Source: Pseudomonadota bacterium
Lineage (GTDB): Bacteria > Desulfobacterota > Desulfovibrionia > Desulfovibrionales > Desulfovibrionaceae
Direction of reading: 5' to 3'
Assembly: GCA_018816865.1 (NCBI GenBank)
Contig: JAHIUW010000017.1
Coordinates: 1-64,000, forward strand
DNA length: 64,000 nt
A program made the translations under genes and the position numbers. Below are positions 51,700 to 60,550 of this stretch, piece by piece. Numbering within the stretch: the stretch's first letter is position 1; every line of letters begins with the position of its first letter. The notes under the pieces were generated by a model that was given only the letters and a program-made list of their open reading frames with translations, did no database searches and was not told the origin of the DNA.

Positions 51700-52976
51700 A
51701 GCCCCTGAAAATCGGCATCGCCGGTTTCGGCACGGTAGGCAGCGGGTTGGCCGAGGTCCTCAAATCCGGTCGCCAGCGCGTCATGGATCGTACGGGACGA
51801 GACATCGTCATCTCCATGGTGGCCGAGCGCAACGAAGCACTGCGCCCCGCCATCGAATCCCATGGCGCGACCATGACCACCGACTGGAAACAGATGGTGG
51901 CCAACCCGGATATCCAGGTCATCGTCGAGCTCATCGGCGGAACCACCGTGGCCCGTGAGTTGATCATCGCCGCCCTGAATGCCGGCAAACATGTGGTCAC
52001 CGCCAACAAGGCTCTCCTGGCCGAATACGGCAACGAGCTCTTCCCCCTGGCCACCAAGAGTGGTGTGCACCTGGGATTCGAGGCCAGCGTGGCGGGCGGC
52101 ATCCCGGTGCTGGACGCCCTGCGCGGCGGTCTGGCGGGCAACCGCATCCGCTCGCTCATCGGCATCCTGAACGGCACGGCCAACTTCATCCTGACCGAGA
52201 TGTCCACCCGCGGGCTGGACTTCGGCACCGCCCTCAAGATGGCCCAGGACAAGGGCTTTGCCGAGGCCGATCCGACGCTGGACATTGAAGGCATCGATGC
52301 GGCCCACAAGCTGACCCTGCTCATCCAGCTGGCCCTGGGCCGCTATTACGCCCTGGACAAGCTGCCCGTGACCGGCGTGACCGTTGTCGATTCCATGGAC
52401 ATCGGCTTTGCCAAGGAATTCGGCTATGCCGTGAAGCTCATTGCCCAAGCCAAGGAAGTGGACGGCAAGATCGAGGCCGGGGTGTATCCTGCGCTGGTGC
52501 CTCAGGACTACCTGCTGGCCGCTGTGCAGGGCTCGTTCAACGCCATCCGCTTTGACGGCGACGCCGGTCCTGTGCTGCTGCACGGCCATGGAGCGGGCGA
52601 CCTGCCCACGGGCAGCGCCGTGCTGGCGGACATCATGTCCATTGCCCGCGGCGAAGCCCCGAACATCCTGGGCTTCATCGGCACCTCCTTGCCCGACGCC
52701 GAGATCCTGGACCTGGACGAGGCCGTCAGCCAGCACTACGTGCGTTTCATCGTCCCGGACCAGCCGGGTGTGCTGCGCGACATCGCCGGCATCCTGGCGG
52801 ACAACGACATCAGCCTGCATCAGGTCATCCAGAAGGGCCGCGCCGAAGACGACGAGAGTGTGCCCCTGGTCTTCCTGACGCACGAGGCCACCGCCAACGC
52901 GGTGCACAACGCCATGCGCCAGGCCGACGAGCAGGGCCTCACCCGCGGCAAGACCATGCATTACCGCATTCTGTAA
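51693..52976 (+). CDS. hom: Homoserine dehydrogenase with ACT domain
   Basis: A 427-aa enzyme reducing aspartate semialdehyde to homoserine for threonine and methionine. The Rossmann motif [13 protein letters not shown] starts the protein. The catalytic region ([48 protein letters not shown]) is complete. A C-terminal ACT domain (about 350-427; [17 protein letters not shown]) probably mediates feedback control. Its ATG lies within the end of alaC. Confidence 0.95.
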   Translation: MLEPLKIGIAGFGTVGSGLAEVLKSGRQRVMDRTGRDIVISMVAERNEALRPAIESHGATMTTDWKQMVANPDIQVIVELIGGTTVARELIIAALNAGKHVVTANKALLAEYGNELFPLATKSGVHLGFEASVAGGIPVLDALRGGLAGNRIRSLIGILNGTANFILTEMSTRGLDFGTALKMAQDKGFAEADPTLDIEGIDAAHKLTLLIQLALGRYYALDKLPVTGVTVVDSMDIGFAKEFGYAVKLIAQAKEVDGKIEAGVYPALVPQDYLLAAVQGSFNAIRFDGDAGPVLLHGHGAGDLPTGSAVLADIMSIARGEAPNILGFIGTSLPDAEILDLDEAVSQHYVRFIVPDQPGVLRDIAGILADNDISLHQVIQKGRAEDDESVPLVFLTHEATANAVHNAMRQADEQGLTRGKTMHYRIL

Positions 52977-53049
52977 GGATAACCGCTCCTACACGATTAA
53001 CCACAGGATCAGGCCATCCATACTGCCCCAGGCGGAGTAGGCCATTCAA

Positions 53050-53077
53050 ATTGAGTCAGGCGTATTGAGTCAGACGT
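53050..53077. repeat. 14-bp tandem duplication ATTGAGTCAG(G/A)CGT
   Basis: Two adjacent copies with one base difference lie in the 260-bp gap between hom and the dehydrogenase gene. The rest of that gap (52977-53239) shows no gene. Function is unknown; it could be a pair of binding sites or a recent duplication. Confidence 0.55.
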
Positions 53078-53239
53078 GAGGCCCAAGAATCAATCAGGCT
53101 CGCCGCGTATGATTTGAGACGTAACAACTTGAATGATTTGCAGGACACCCAAGGCGCAAGGTCTTGTAAGTTCGCAAAAGAACTAACAATTCACGTAAAG
53201 AAACAGATGGCTTGATTTCTACGGCCCGGGAGAAGCAAG

Positions 53240-54406
53240 ATGCAGAGCTTTGTGTACCACAACCCGACCAAGATCATCTTCGGCGTGGGCGTTTTGGACC
53301 GAACAGGGGCCGAGGCCTCGGTGTTGGGCAAACGTGCGTTGCTGGTCACCGGTGGCGGCAGCATCCGCAGGAGCGGCGTCTACGGCACGATCCGGGCCTC
53401 CCTGGAAGCCGCCGGGGTGGAAGTCGTGGACTTCTCCGGGGTGGAGCCCAACCCCAAGCTCTCTCATCTGCGCCAGGGCATTGAGCTGGCCAAGTCCTCC
53501 GGGGCCGAACTCATCGTGGCCGCCGGGGGCGGCAGCGTCATGGACGAGGCCAAGGCCATCGCCGCCGGGGCCTGCATGGACTCGGACTTCAACGACTATC
53601 TCACGGGCAAGGCGTCCCTCTCCGCTGCCCTGCCCGTGATCACCGTGCCCACCGTGGCCGCCACCGGCTCGGAGATGAACGGGGTTTTCGTGATCACCAA
53701 CGACGAGACCCGGGTCAAGAACGGCATGGCCCACGACCTGGTGCGCCCCATGGCCTCAATCATGGATCCCGCGACCACGGCCACCATTCCTTTGGACTAC
53801 ACCGTGCTGGCCGCAGTGGATATCGTCTCCCACGCCACCGAGGGTACCCTGACCCAGACCGACAGCGAGACCCCACTGCAGGACGGCCTGGCCGACACCG
53901 TGGTGCGCACGGTCATGGATTGCATCCAGAGGCTGATGGCCGACCCGGGCGACCTTGCCGCGCGGACCAACATGATGTGGGCCTCGACCCTGGCCTGGAA
54001 CGGCCTGTGCCCGGCGGGCATCGGGCCTTGGGCCAAACCCTGCCACATGCTCGGGCACCCCATCGGTGCCATGTACAACACCTTGCATGGGGCGACCCTG
54101 TCCATCGTGACCCCGGCCTGGATGGAGCATCAGGCCGAAATCGATCCTGCGCGCATCGCCCGCTGGGGACGCAGCATCTTCGGCCTGACGGGGGGCGACG
54201 ACCGCACCCTTGCCCTGACCACGGCCACGGCCCTGCGTGGTTGGTACCAGAACCTCGGCGCACCCCTGACCTTTGCCCAGGCGGGCATCCAAAGCCCCGA
54301 CCTGGGAGGACTGGCCGAACGATCCATGAACATCGCCCGCTCCAAGGGCGAGGACAAGGGCTGGAGCACGGCCACCCTGCGCTCGGTGCTGGAGCGCTGC
54401 GTCTAA
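53240..54406 (+). CDS. Iron-containing alcohol dehydrogenase
   Basis: A 388-aa group III alcohol dehydrogenase. The NAD(P) loop GGGSVMDEAKAIA is present. Metal ligands are expected at D194 and H198 (AAVDIVSHATEG), then H265 and H279 (CHMLGHPIGAMYNTLHGATL), close to the butanol/1,3-propanediol dehydrogenase pattern. It reduces aldehydes or oxidises alcohols; the substrate is not predictable. GGGAGAAGCAAG precedes the ATG. No neighbouring pathway gene explains it. Confidence 0.88.
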   Translation: MQSFVYHNPTKIIFGVGVLDRTGAEASVLGKRALLVTGGGSIRRSGVYGTIRASLEAAGVEVVDFSGVEPNPKLSHLRQGIELAKSSGAELIVAAGGGSVMDEAKAIAAGACMDSDFNDYLTGKASLSAALPVITVPTVAATGSEMNGVFVITNDETRVKNGMAHDLVRPMASIMDPATTATIPLDYTVLAAVDIVSHATEGTLTQTDSETPLQDGLADTVVRTVMDCIQRLMADPGDLAARTNMMWASTLAWNGLCPAGIGPWAKPCHMLGHPIGAMYNTLHGATLSIVTPAWMEHQAEIDPARIARWGRSIFGLTGGDDRTLALTTATALRGWYQNLGAPLTFAQAGIQSPDLGGLAERSMNIARSKGEDKGWSTATLRSVLERCV

Positions 54407-54520
54407 CCGACGATGAAGGCCGACACAACGGGCCGCTGCGGCCAGCCTGCACGGACTTGGCCTTTCCCTTTAGCGCGGCATCGTGCTATGGGTTTTGCAA
54501 GGCAAAGGGGGGCAAACGCC

Positions 54521-54655
54521 ATGATCCACACCGTCCTCGCGACTTTTTTTCGCAAGGTTCTCTCTCAGGGCAGTCAGCATCCCCTGGTCCTGTGGTTTAC
54601 TTGCGCGGTCTTTCTGGCATTCCTGGTCGCCGCCCTGCTGCCGCTCTTTTTCTGA
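54521..54655 (+). CDS. Small single-pass membrane protein (44 aa)
   Basis: A short frame preceded by a strong AGGGGGG site 9 nt upstream. The C-terminal half is one hydrophobic helix (LVLWFTCAVFLAFLVAALLP). The N-terminus is short and basic. I do not recognise it. It lies 49 bases before the phosphoglycerate mutase gene and could be expressed with it. Confidence 0.5.
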   Translation: MIHTVLATFFRKVLSQGSQHPLVLWFTCAVFLAFLVAALLPLFF

Positions 54656-54703
54656 CAACCCGCCGGATTCCGGCACGATCCCAATACCGTGATGGAACGA
54701 CAC

Positions 54704-55894
54704 ATGAAACTACTCTTTCTGATTGCCGACGGCATGGGCGACTGGCCCGTGAAGGAACTGGACGGCCTGACTCCCCTGGAGGCCGCGCCCACCCCGCACA
54801 TGGATCGCCTGGCCCGAAGCTGCGTGGCTGGTCTGATCCGCACCGTGCCTCTGGGCATGGCCCCCGGCTCGGACGTGGCCAACATGAGCCTGGTGGGCTT
54901 TGACCCCGCCCTGCACCACACCGGGCGCGGGCCCATCGAGGCCGCGGCCCAGGGCCTGACTCTGGACCCGGACGACCTGGTCTGGCGGCTGAACCTGGTG
55001 CGCGCAACCAGCCCCGACGAATCCGGCACCATGCTGGATTACTCCTCGGGGCACATCACTACCGAACAGTCCACCCCGCTCATCGAGGATCTTCAGGCCC
55101 ACCTGGGCGACGACGACTTCAAGTTCATCCCCGGCATCCAGTACCGTCACCTGCTGGTGCACAAGGGCGGAGCAAACGAACCCGAGGCGGGGCTGGCCAT
55201 CCGCCCGCCCCACGACATCACCGACCAGCCCATGGGCCCGGACATCGCCGCCTACGCCACCTCCGCGCGCATGAAGGCCCTGTTCGACGCGGCGGCCAAG
55301 CGGCTGGCCCAGCCCGACAACACGAGCCGCGCCAACGCCATCTGGCCCTGGGGCCAGGGCCGCCCACTGATCCTGCCGGACTTCACCCGGACCTACGGCC
55401 TCAAGGCTGCGGTCATCTCCGCCGTGGACCTGGTCAAGGGCCTGGGCCGGGCCTCGGGCATGGAGGTCATCGACATCCCCGGCGCAACGGGTCTGCTGGA
55501 CACAAACTACCAGGGCAAGGTGGACGCCGCCCTGGACTTCCTGAACAACGGCGGGGACTACGTATACCTGCATGTGGAAGCCCCGGACGAATGCGGGCAC
55601 TCGGGCATCGTGGCCGACAAGGTCAAGGCCATCGCCCAGTTCGATGAGCACATCGTGGGCCCCCTGACCCGGGCCCTGGAGGGCCAGGACGCGGCCTTCG
55701 TGATCACCTGCGACCACTTCACCCCGCTCATCGAGCGCACCCACACCACGGACCCGGTCCCGTTCCTGATCTCGCATCCATCCTGCACCATGCACGGCCT
55801 GCCCACCTTTTCCGAAGCCAATGCCGCAGGCACGGGGGTACTCATCGAGCAGGGGCACGAGGCCCTCAAGTACACCCTTGAGGTGCTGTCATGA
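54704..55894 (+). CDS. apgM: Cofactor-independent phosphoglycerate mutase, archaeal type (ApgM)
   Basis: A 396-aa alkaline-phosphatase-fold enzyme that interconverts 3- and 2-phosphoglycerate. The N-terminal metal Asp lies in LLFLIADGMGDWP and the catalytic Ser region in PGSDVANMSLVG. Further metal ligands occur in LHVEAPDECGHSG, ITCDHFTP and the ERTHTTDPVPFLI segment. The length fits the archaeal class rather than GpmI. The start chosen is MKLL at 54704; an ATG at 54692 is possible. It overlaps the thioesterase gene (ATGA). Confidence 0.9.
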   Translation: MKLLFLIADGMGDWPVKELDGLTPLEAAPTPHMDRLARSCVAGLIRTVPLGMAPGSDVANMSLVGFDPALHHTGRGPIEAAAQGLTLDPDDLVWRLNLVRATSPDESGTMLDYSSGHITTEQSTPLIEDLQAHLGDDDFKFIPGIQYRHLLVHKGGANEPEAGLAIRPPHDITDQPMGPDIAAYATSARMKALFDAAAKRLAQPDNTSRANAIWPWGQGRPLILPDFTRTYGLKAAVISAVDLVKGLGRASGMEVIDIPGATGLLDTNYQGKVDAALDFLNNGGDYVYLHVEAPDECGHSGIVADKVKAIAQFDEHIVGPLTRALEGQDAAFVITCDHFTPLIERTHTTDPVPFLISHPSCTMHGLPTFSEANAAGTGVLIEQGHEALKYTLEVLS

Positions 55895-56301
55895 GCGACT
55901 TCCCCAGCTCCGAGACCTGGTACCAGCACCGCGTGTCCTATGGCGAGACCGATGCCATGCAGGTCCTCTATTACGCCGAATATCTGCACCTCTTCGAGCG
56001 CTCGCGCAGCCAGTTCATCCGTGAACGCGGCATGAGCTACAACACAGTGGAAGAGCGCGGCATTTTTTTGCCCGTGCGCGAGGCACAGGCCCGTTATCGA
56101 CGGCCTGCACGCTACGACGACCTGCTCCAGGTCCGGGTGGGCATCTCCGACTGGGGCCGGGCCTCGGTGACCTTCAGCTACGAGGTCTATGACGAGTCCA
56201 GGGAAACCTTGCTGACCACGGGCATGACCCAGCACGCCTGCACGAGCACCGAGGGCCGCCCGGTGAAGGTCCCCGACTGGCTGAGGGAACTGTTCACCTG
56301 A
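55891..56301 (+). CDS. YbgC/FadM-type acyl-CoA thioesterase
   Basis: A hot-dog-fold thioesterase of 136 aa. The catalytic Asp lies in VSYGETDAMQVLYYAEYL, the family's usual position, followed by FERSRSQFI and a terminal VTFSYEVYD strand. It hydrolyses acyl-CoA or related thioesters. It is coupled to apgM by a 4-base overlap, with a terminator right behind it. Confidence 0.88.
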   Translation: MSDFPSSETWYQHRVSYGETDAMQVLYYAEYLHLFERSRSQFIRERGMSYNTVEERGIFLPVREAQARYRRPARYDDLLQVRVGISDWGRASVTFSYEVYDESRETLLTTGMTQHACTSTEGRPVKVPDWLRELFT

Positions 56302-56315
56302 TCGACGACCAGCAA

Positions 56316-56337
56316 AAGGCCCGCGTTAGCGGGCCTT
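56316..56337 (+). terminator. Terminator after the apgM-thioesterase unit
   Basis: A 9-bp perfect stem AAGGCCCGC / GCGGGCCTT with a 4-nt loop is followed by GGTTTATT. It lies 15 bases past the stop and may also serve the convergent gene at 56367. Confidence 0.8.
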
Positions 56338-56366
56338 GGTTTATTCCTTTCGCCTGTCCGAGGCGA

Positions 56367-56864
56367 TCACTGGCACAGGGCTTCGTAACTGAACGCCTCC
56401 TGCGGCATGTCCCCGCAATAGACGTAGGGCGCGCCGATCACCGCCCCAAAGGTTCCATAACAATAATTGCCATCGATCTTGGCTCTGATGAAATACAATG
56501 GCCCGCCGTCCTTCCCGAAGACCACAGCCCCCTTGGGGGCCTTAGTGGCCGAACCCTTGCACCATCTGGCTGCGGGCAGGTAAACGTGATAATCCTGCAC
56601 CGCCGTCTTGGAGGCCTGGGTAAAGATCTCCGCACCATCGCTGCCCTTAACCACCACACCTGGATAGGTCGCCGACCCGCTGTAGGTCTGGACATCGCCC
56701 TTCACGGCATAGACCCCCTTTTCCACTGCATGAGCGGACTTGGGCACGTCACCACCGCTCGCCTTGGCCCACTCCTGGGCTTGGGCGTTTCCTGCCACAG
56801 CCAGCATCAGCAACATCCCGCCCACGGCGGCCAGCATCAAGCCCTTCGTACGCATCCTTCGCAT
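56367..56864 (-). CDS. Secreted DM9/DUF3421-like protein (paralogue 1)
   Basis: A 165-aa exported protein with a signal peptide (GLMLAAVGGMLLMLAVAGNAQA). Two repeated beta motifs, PKGAVVFGKDGGPLYFIRAK and a following strand with APYVYCGD, resemble DM9/DUF3421 repeats. Paired cysteines near the end may form disulfides. The ATG at 56864 follows GGGAG. It is a clear paralogue of the next gene upstream. Its role is unknown. Confidence 0.62.
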   Translation of the reverse strand: MRRMRTKGLMLAAVGGMLLMLAVAGNAQAQEWAKASGGDVPKSAHAVEKGVYAVKGDVQTYSGSATYPGVVVKGSDGAEIFTQASKTAVQDYHVYLPAARWCKGSATKAPKGAVVFGKDGGPLYFIRAKIDGNYCYGTFGAVIGAPYVYCGDMPQEAFSYEALCQ

Positions 56865-56944
56865 GGTCCACTCCCTGCCGGTCAAACCGGCGGCCAACTT
56901 GTTTCCCTTTCGGGGAGGCAGGCGAAGGACGTGCGGGTCTTCCG

Positions 56945-57457
56945 TCAACGAACCACGGCGCACAGCACTTCGCATTCCGGAACCGGGGCCCAGATCTTGC
57001 CGCTGTACACATAGGGGACTTGATTGGCTTGGCTCAGCACCCCGTATGCGTAGTCACCCCCTGAGGCCAGCTGCGTCCGGACCAGATACAGTTCTCCGCC
57101 GTCGTCTCCGAATTCCACCGCGCCGTGGGGCAAGGGCGTCCCGGCCAAGGCCGGAATCCACCGCGAGGGCGGAAGATAGACCTGGTACTTCGAGGTCCTC
57201 AAGACCTCAGAGCCGAAGCATTGCCTGCAAACCATGGCGGAATCGCCCGGTTTGAGTATCCCCGGATACCAGGCCTTCCCATCGGGCACATCGATTCGGG
57301 CGCGCACCGCAAACACTCCTTCGGCCACGGGAACGGCTGCCGCGGGTACGGATCCGCCGCCCCCCTCGCCCCAATCGCGACTGCCCAGCAAACATCCGAC
57401 GGCCAAGACAACGACAGCGAAAACCAGCCCCATTCCAGCAGTGCGAAGAATGCGCAT
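56945..57457 (-). CDS. DM9/DUF3421-like lipoprotein (paralogue 2)
   Basis: A 170-aa paralogue of the downstream gene. It has a lipobox (VVVLAVGC, Cys22) in place of the signal peptidase I site. Shared motifs include WYPGILKPGD, YQVYLPPSRW, PHGAVEFGDDGGELYLVRTQ and VPYVYSGK. A CRQC motif near residue 77 is extra. GGGGAGG precedes the ATG. The pair probably arose by tandem duplication and encodes envelope proteins with different anchoring. Confidence 0.6.
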   Translation of the reverse strand: MRILRTAGMGLVFAVVVLAVGCLLGSRDWGEGGGGSVPAAAVPVAEGVFAVRARIDVPDGKAWYPGILKPGDSAMVCRQCFGSEVLRTSKYQVYLPPSRWIPALAGTPLPHGAVEFGDDGGELYLVRTQLASGGDYAYGVLSQANQVPYVYSGKIWAPVPECEVLCAVVR

Positions 57458-57562
57458 TGCTTTCCTCCCCGGTTGGCATTTCTCTTGGGAACCTATAACT
57501 TTGATACCCCCACTATATAGACAAGTTAATATCCTGCGTCAACAACAAAGGAAATTCGACGC

Positions 57563-57591
57563 AAAAAAAACGGCGGGGCAAAGCCCCGCCG
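57563..57591 (-). terminator. Terminator of the deaD gene
   Basis: On the minus strand CGGCGGGGC, a 3-nt loop and GCCCCGCCG are followed by eight T. It lies about 34 bases past the helicase stop. It is one of the strongest intrinsic terminators in the window. Confidence 0.93.
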
Positions 57592-57624
57592 TGATGATCA
57601 TTCTATGGCTGGTATGAATCGACC

Positions 57625-59262
57625 TTAGGCTGCGCGATAATTGCTACGGCCCTTGCGCTGGTATCCGGAATTCCTGGGTGCGGCGCCGCCACCAACACGG
57701 TCGCGACGGACCAGGGGTCTGCCGCTGTCGGCATTCTTGAAGTGGCGCAACAGCACATCGGCGTCCTGCGGGGCAGTCGCAAAGGTGCAATGCTTGGGGT
57801 AGAGGCGAACATCCTGGATCTTGTTTTTGAAGATACCGGTCTCATCATGGATGAAGTCCAGCAGCTTCTGCAGGGTCAGTCCGTCGCCACGACCGGAGGC
57901 CATGAACAAATCCACCTTGCCACCGGGGCCACGGCCCTCGGAACGCTCGGAATCGGTGATCACGGAATAACTGGCGGGATCAAGACCACCGGCGCCGACC
58001 TTCTGCAGCACCGCGGCAAGCACCGCTTGCGGCTCGCCCTGCTCCAACAGGAAAGCGGCCAGATCCATGCAGCTCTCATAGCCTTCGTTCTCCAGGCAGG
58101 CCTGGACCTCGACGGCGATGCGCGCCTTGCGTGCATTGACCACGTCCTCGCCGCTGGGCAGCTGACGCTTGGGCAGGGACACACCGGCAGCCCGGGCCAT
58201 CCAACGCAGCTTGCCGAACTCGCGCGGAGCGATGATGGTCACGGCGGTACCGGTCTTGCCGGCACGGCCGGTGCGGCCGATGCGATGGACATAGGATTCG
58301 GAATCCTGCGGCAGTCCCAGGTTGATCACATGGGTCAAATCAGGCACGTCGATACCGCGCGACGCCACGTCCGTGGCCACGAGGATCTGCGTGCTCTTGC
58401 GGCGGAAGGATCCAAGGATCTTCTCGCGCCGGATCTGCGTGATGTCGCCATGCAGAGCCTCCGCGGGATAGCCCTTGGAGGTCAGGCGTTCGGCCACTTC
58501 GTCCACGTCGGCCTTGGTGCGGCAAAAGACCAGGCCATAGAAGTCATCCACGCAGTCGATGACGCGGGTCAGGGCGTCGAACCGGGAAGACTCGGGAACC
58601 TCATGGAAATACTGTTCAGTCAGGCACTCTTCCTCTTTGCCCTGGACCGAGACAACCTTGTGCTCGCGCATGAATTCACGGGCGATGCGCATGATGTCGC
58701 GGGACATGGTGGCAGAGAACAACAGGGTCCGCTTATCGGACGCAGAGGCGGCCATGACTTCCTGGATGTCCTCGATGAAGCCCATGTCGAGCATCTCGTC
58801 GGCCTCATCCAGCACCAGAAAGGTCAATTTGGACAGGTTCAGGGTGCCGCGGCGCAGATGGTCCAGCACACGACCGGGGGTACCGACAACGACGTTGGAA
58901 CCGTCGCGCAGACCCTTCAACTGCGGGGCAAAGGGCTGTCCGCCGTAGATGGTGAGCACCTTCAGGCGTTTGGAGCCACGAAGAGAGCCTATCTCGCGAG
59001 CGACCTGCACGGCCAACTCGCGGGTCGGGCACAGGACCAGCGCCTGCACGGCGCCGACATTTTCATCGACCAATTCGACGATGGGCAGGCCAAAGGCCGC
59101 CGTCTTGCCGGTGCCGGTGGCGGCCAAGCCGACCACGTCGAGCTCGCCGGCCATCAACAACGGGATTGTGGCTTCCTGGATGGGGGTCGGCTCGGTGAAA
59201 CCTTTGCGAACCAGGGCTTCGATTGTCGAATCGGACAGGCCCAGGGCTTTGAATGAATCCAT
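57625..59262 (-). CDS. deaD: DEAD-box RNA helicase (DeaD/CsdA-like)
   Basis: A 545-aa ATP-dependent RNA helicase for ribosome assembly and RNA turnover. All motifs are present: Q motif (FTEPTPIQ), I (ATGTGKT), Ia (PTRELA), II (LDEADEML), III (SATMS), V (ATDVASRGID) and VI (HRIGRTGRAG). The C-terminal part (about 370-520) includes a DbpA-type RNA-binding domain (KVDLFMASGRGDGLTLQKLL). The tail is basic and Gly-rich. The ATG at 59262 follows AAGGA. It has a long 5' leader. Confidence 0.93.
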   Translation of the reverse strand: MDSFKALGLSDSTIEALVRKGFTEPTPIQEATIPLLMAGELDVVGLAATGTGKTAAFGLPIVELVDENVGAVQALVLCPTRELAVQVAREIGSLRGSKRLKVLTIYGGQPFAPQLKGLRDGSNVVVGTPGRVLDHLRRGTLNLSKLTFLVLDEADEMLDMGFIEDIQEVMAASASDKRTLLFSATMSRDIMRIAREFMREHKVVSVQGKEEECLTEQYFHEVPESSRFDALTRVIDCVDDFYGLVFCRTKADVDEVAERLTSKGYPAEALHGDITQIRREKILGSFRRKSTQILVATDVASRGIDVPDLTHVINLGLPQDSESYVHRIGRTGRAGKTGTAVTIIAPREFGKLRWMARAAGVSLPKRQLPSGEDVVNARKARIAVEVQACLENEGYESCMDLAAFLLEQGEPQAVLAAVLQKVGAGGLDPASYSVITDSERSEGRGPGGKVDLFMASGRGDGLTLQKLLDFIHDETGIFKNKIQDVRLYPKHCTFATAPQDADVLLRHFKNADSGRPLVRRDRVGGGAAPRNSGYQRKGRSNYRAA

Positions 59263-59595
59263 GTTTTTTCCTTGGTGATCAGCCAGCCCCGGCGATACGA
59301 CATACTCAAAACCTGTAACCCTACAGTCCTTGCAGCCAATCGGTCGGATCATTGAGGCAGAAGGGGGATAAACGCCCTTGATCGGTGGGATGTTGTGGTG
59401 AACCGGGCTTCTTAGCCTCTTTAGAGAAGCTTGGCAAGACAAATCTCTGGAATATTTTACCAGCGACTCCTGAATCCTCCTGCCCAGTGGTGCGCTCAAG
59501 GAGATTGCGTCCCCGGGCTGCACAATCCATTGCGCCCGCAAACAACTCAGCGAATTGTTGATTTCCGTGGTCAGTGGCGTACAACAGCCCTCGCC
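59263..59595. other. Divergent intergenic region and deaD leader
   Basis: 333 bases lie between deaD (minus) and the amidohydrolase (plus). No gene is seen. A small inverted repeat (GCTTCT 59407-59412, AGAAGC 59425-59430) is present. Cold-shock helicases often carry long regulatory leaders, so the deaD transcript may start well upstream. Confidence 0.45.
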
Positions 59596-60384
59596 ATGCT
59601 CTACGATGTCCACACACACGCCTTTCACCCCAAGATCGCTCACAAGGTCCTGGGACAATTGAACGGCCATTACGGGATCCAACCCGTGGGCGACGGCACG
59701 ATTGAAGACCTGGCGGCAAGGGTTGCCGCAGCGGGCCTGGACCGTTTCGTTGTCCACACCGCAGCCACGGCCCCTGATCAGGTCATTCCGGCCAACAACT
59801 GGGCCATCGACCTGGCCCAAAGATTCGAGCAGGCCGTACCCTTCGGGTCGGTGCATCCCGATTTCAAGGGCTGGGAGGCTCAGTTGGACCGGCTGGAGGC
59901 CCATGGCATCAGAGGCCTCAAGATCCATCCAGAGTTCCAGCAATTCTGGCTGGACGACCCGGCGCTGGGGCCCATCTTCGAGGCCGCGCGCGGACGCTTC
60001 ACCGTCATGGTCCACGTGGGCGACAAGGCCCACCCCCAGGACAATCCCTCCTGCCCGTACAAGTTGATGCAGGTGGCCAAGAACTTCCCGGGGCTGACGC
60101 TCATCGCCGCGCACATGGGCGGGTATCTGCACTGGAAATGGGCCCTGGACGAACTCATCGGTTCCGAGGTGTACATCGACACCTCCAGCACCATGCCCTA
60201 CATCGATGACGCCACCCTGGCCGAGATCATCCGCCGCCACCCACGCGAGCGCATCTTGTTCGGCAGCGACTATCCGCTGTTCGACCCAGGGATCGAGGCC
60301 GAACGCCTGAAGTTACGCCTGGGGTTCAGCCAGGCCGAGGTGGAGGAGTTGATGACCAACCCGGGACAGCTGTTCGAAACCTAG
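59596..60384 (+). CDS. Amidohydrolase family 2 metal-dependent hydrolase
   Basis: A 262-aa TIM-barrel hydrolase. The first metal site is YDVHTHAFHP (residues 3-12). A His in KIHPEFQQ, a His in IAAHMGGY and the Asp of LFGSDYPLF near residue 235 complete the pattern of the ACMSD-like amidohydrolase subfamily. The substrate is unknown. The ATG at 59596 has no clear ribosome binding site. Confidence 0.8.
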   Translation: MLYDVHTHAFHPKIAHKVLGQLNGHYGIQPVGDGTIEDLAARVAAAGLDRFVVHTAATAPDQVIPANNWAIDLAQRFEQAVPFGSVHPDFKGWEAQLDRLEAHGIRGLKIHPEFQQFWLDDPALGPIFEAARGRFTVMVHVGDKAHPQDNPSCPYKLMQVAKNFPGLTLIAAHMGGYLHWKWALDELIGSEVYIDTSSTMPYIDDATLAEIIRRHPRERILFGSDYPLFDPGIEAERLKLRLGFSQAEVEELMTNPGQLFET

Positions 60385-60550
60385 GCCACCCCGCTCCTGC
60401 CCCGTCCGTCGGCCCTGTGCCCGCTCTCCCCTAAACTCTCGCAGCGCAGCAGCAGCAGCCCCCGGGGACCCTGTGGCCCGCTACGTGTCCTCCCCCTACA
60501 CTCCCGCATCGGGCTATGCTATACTGCGCCCACAACACAGGAGGAAATGC

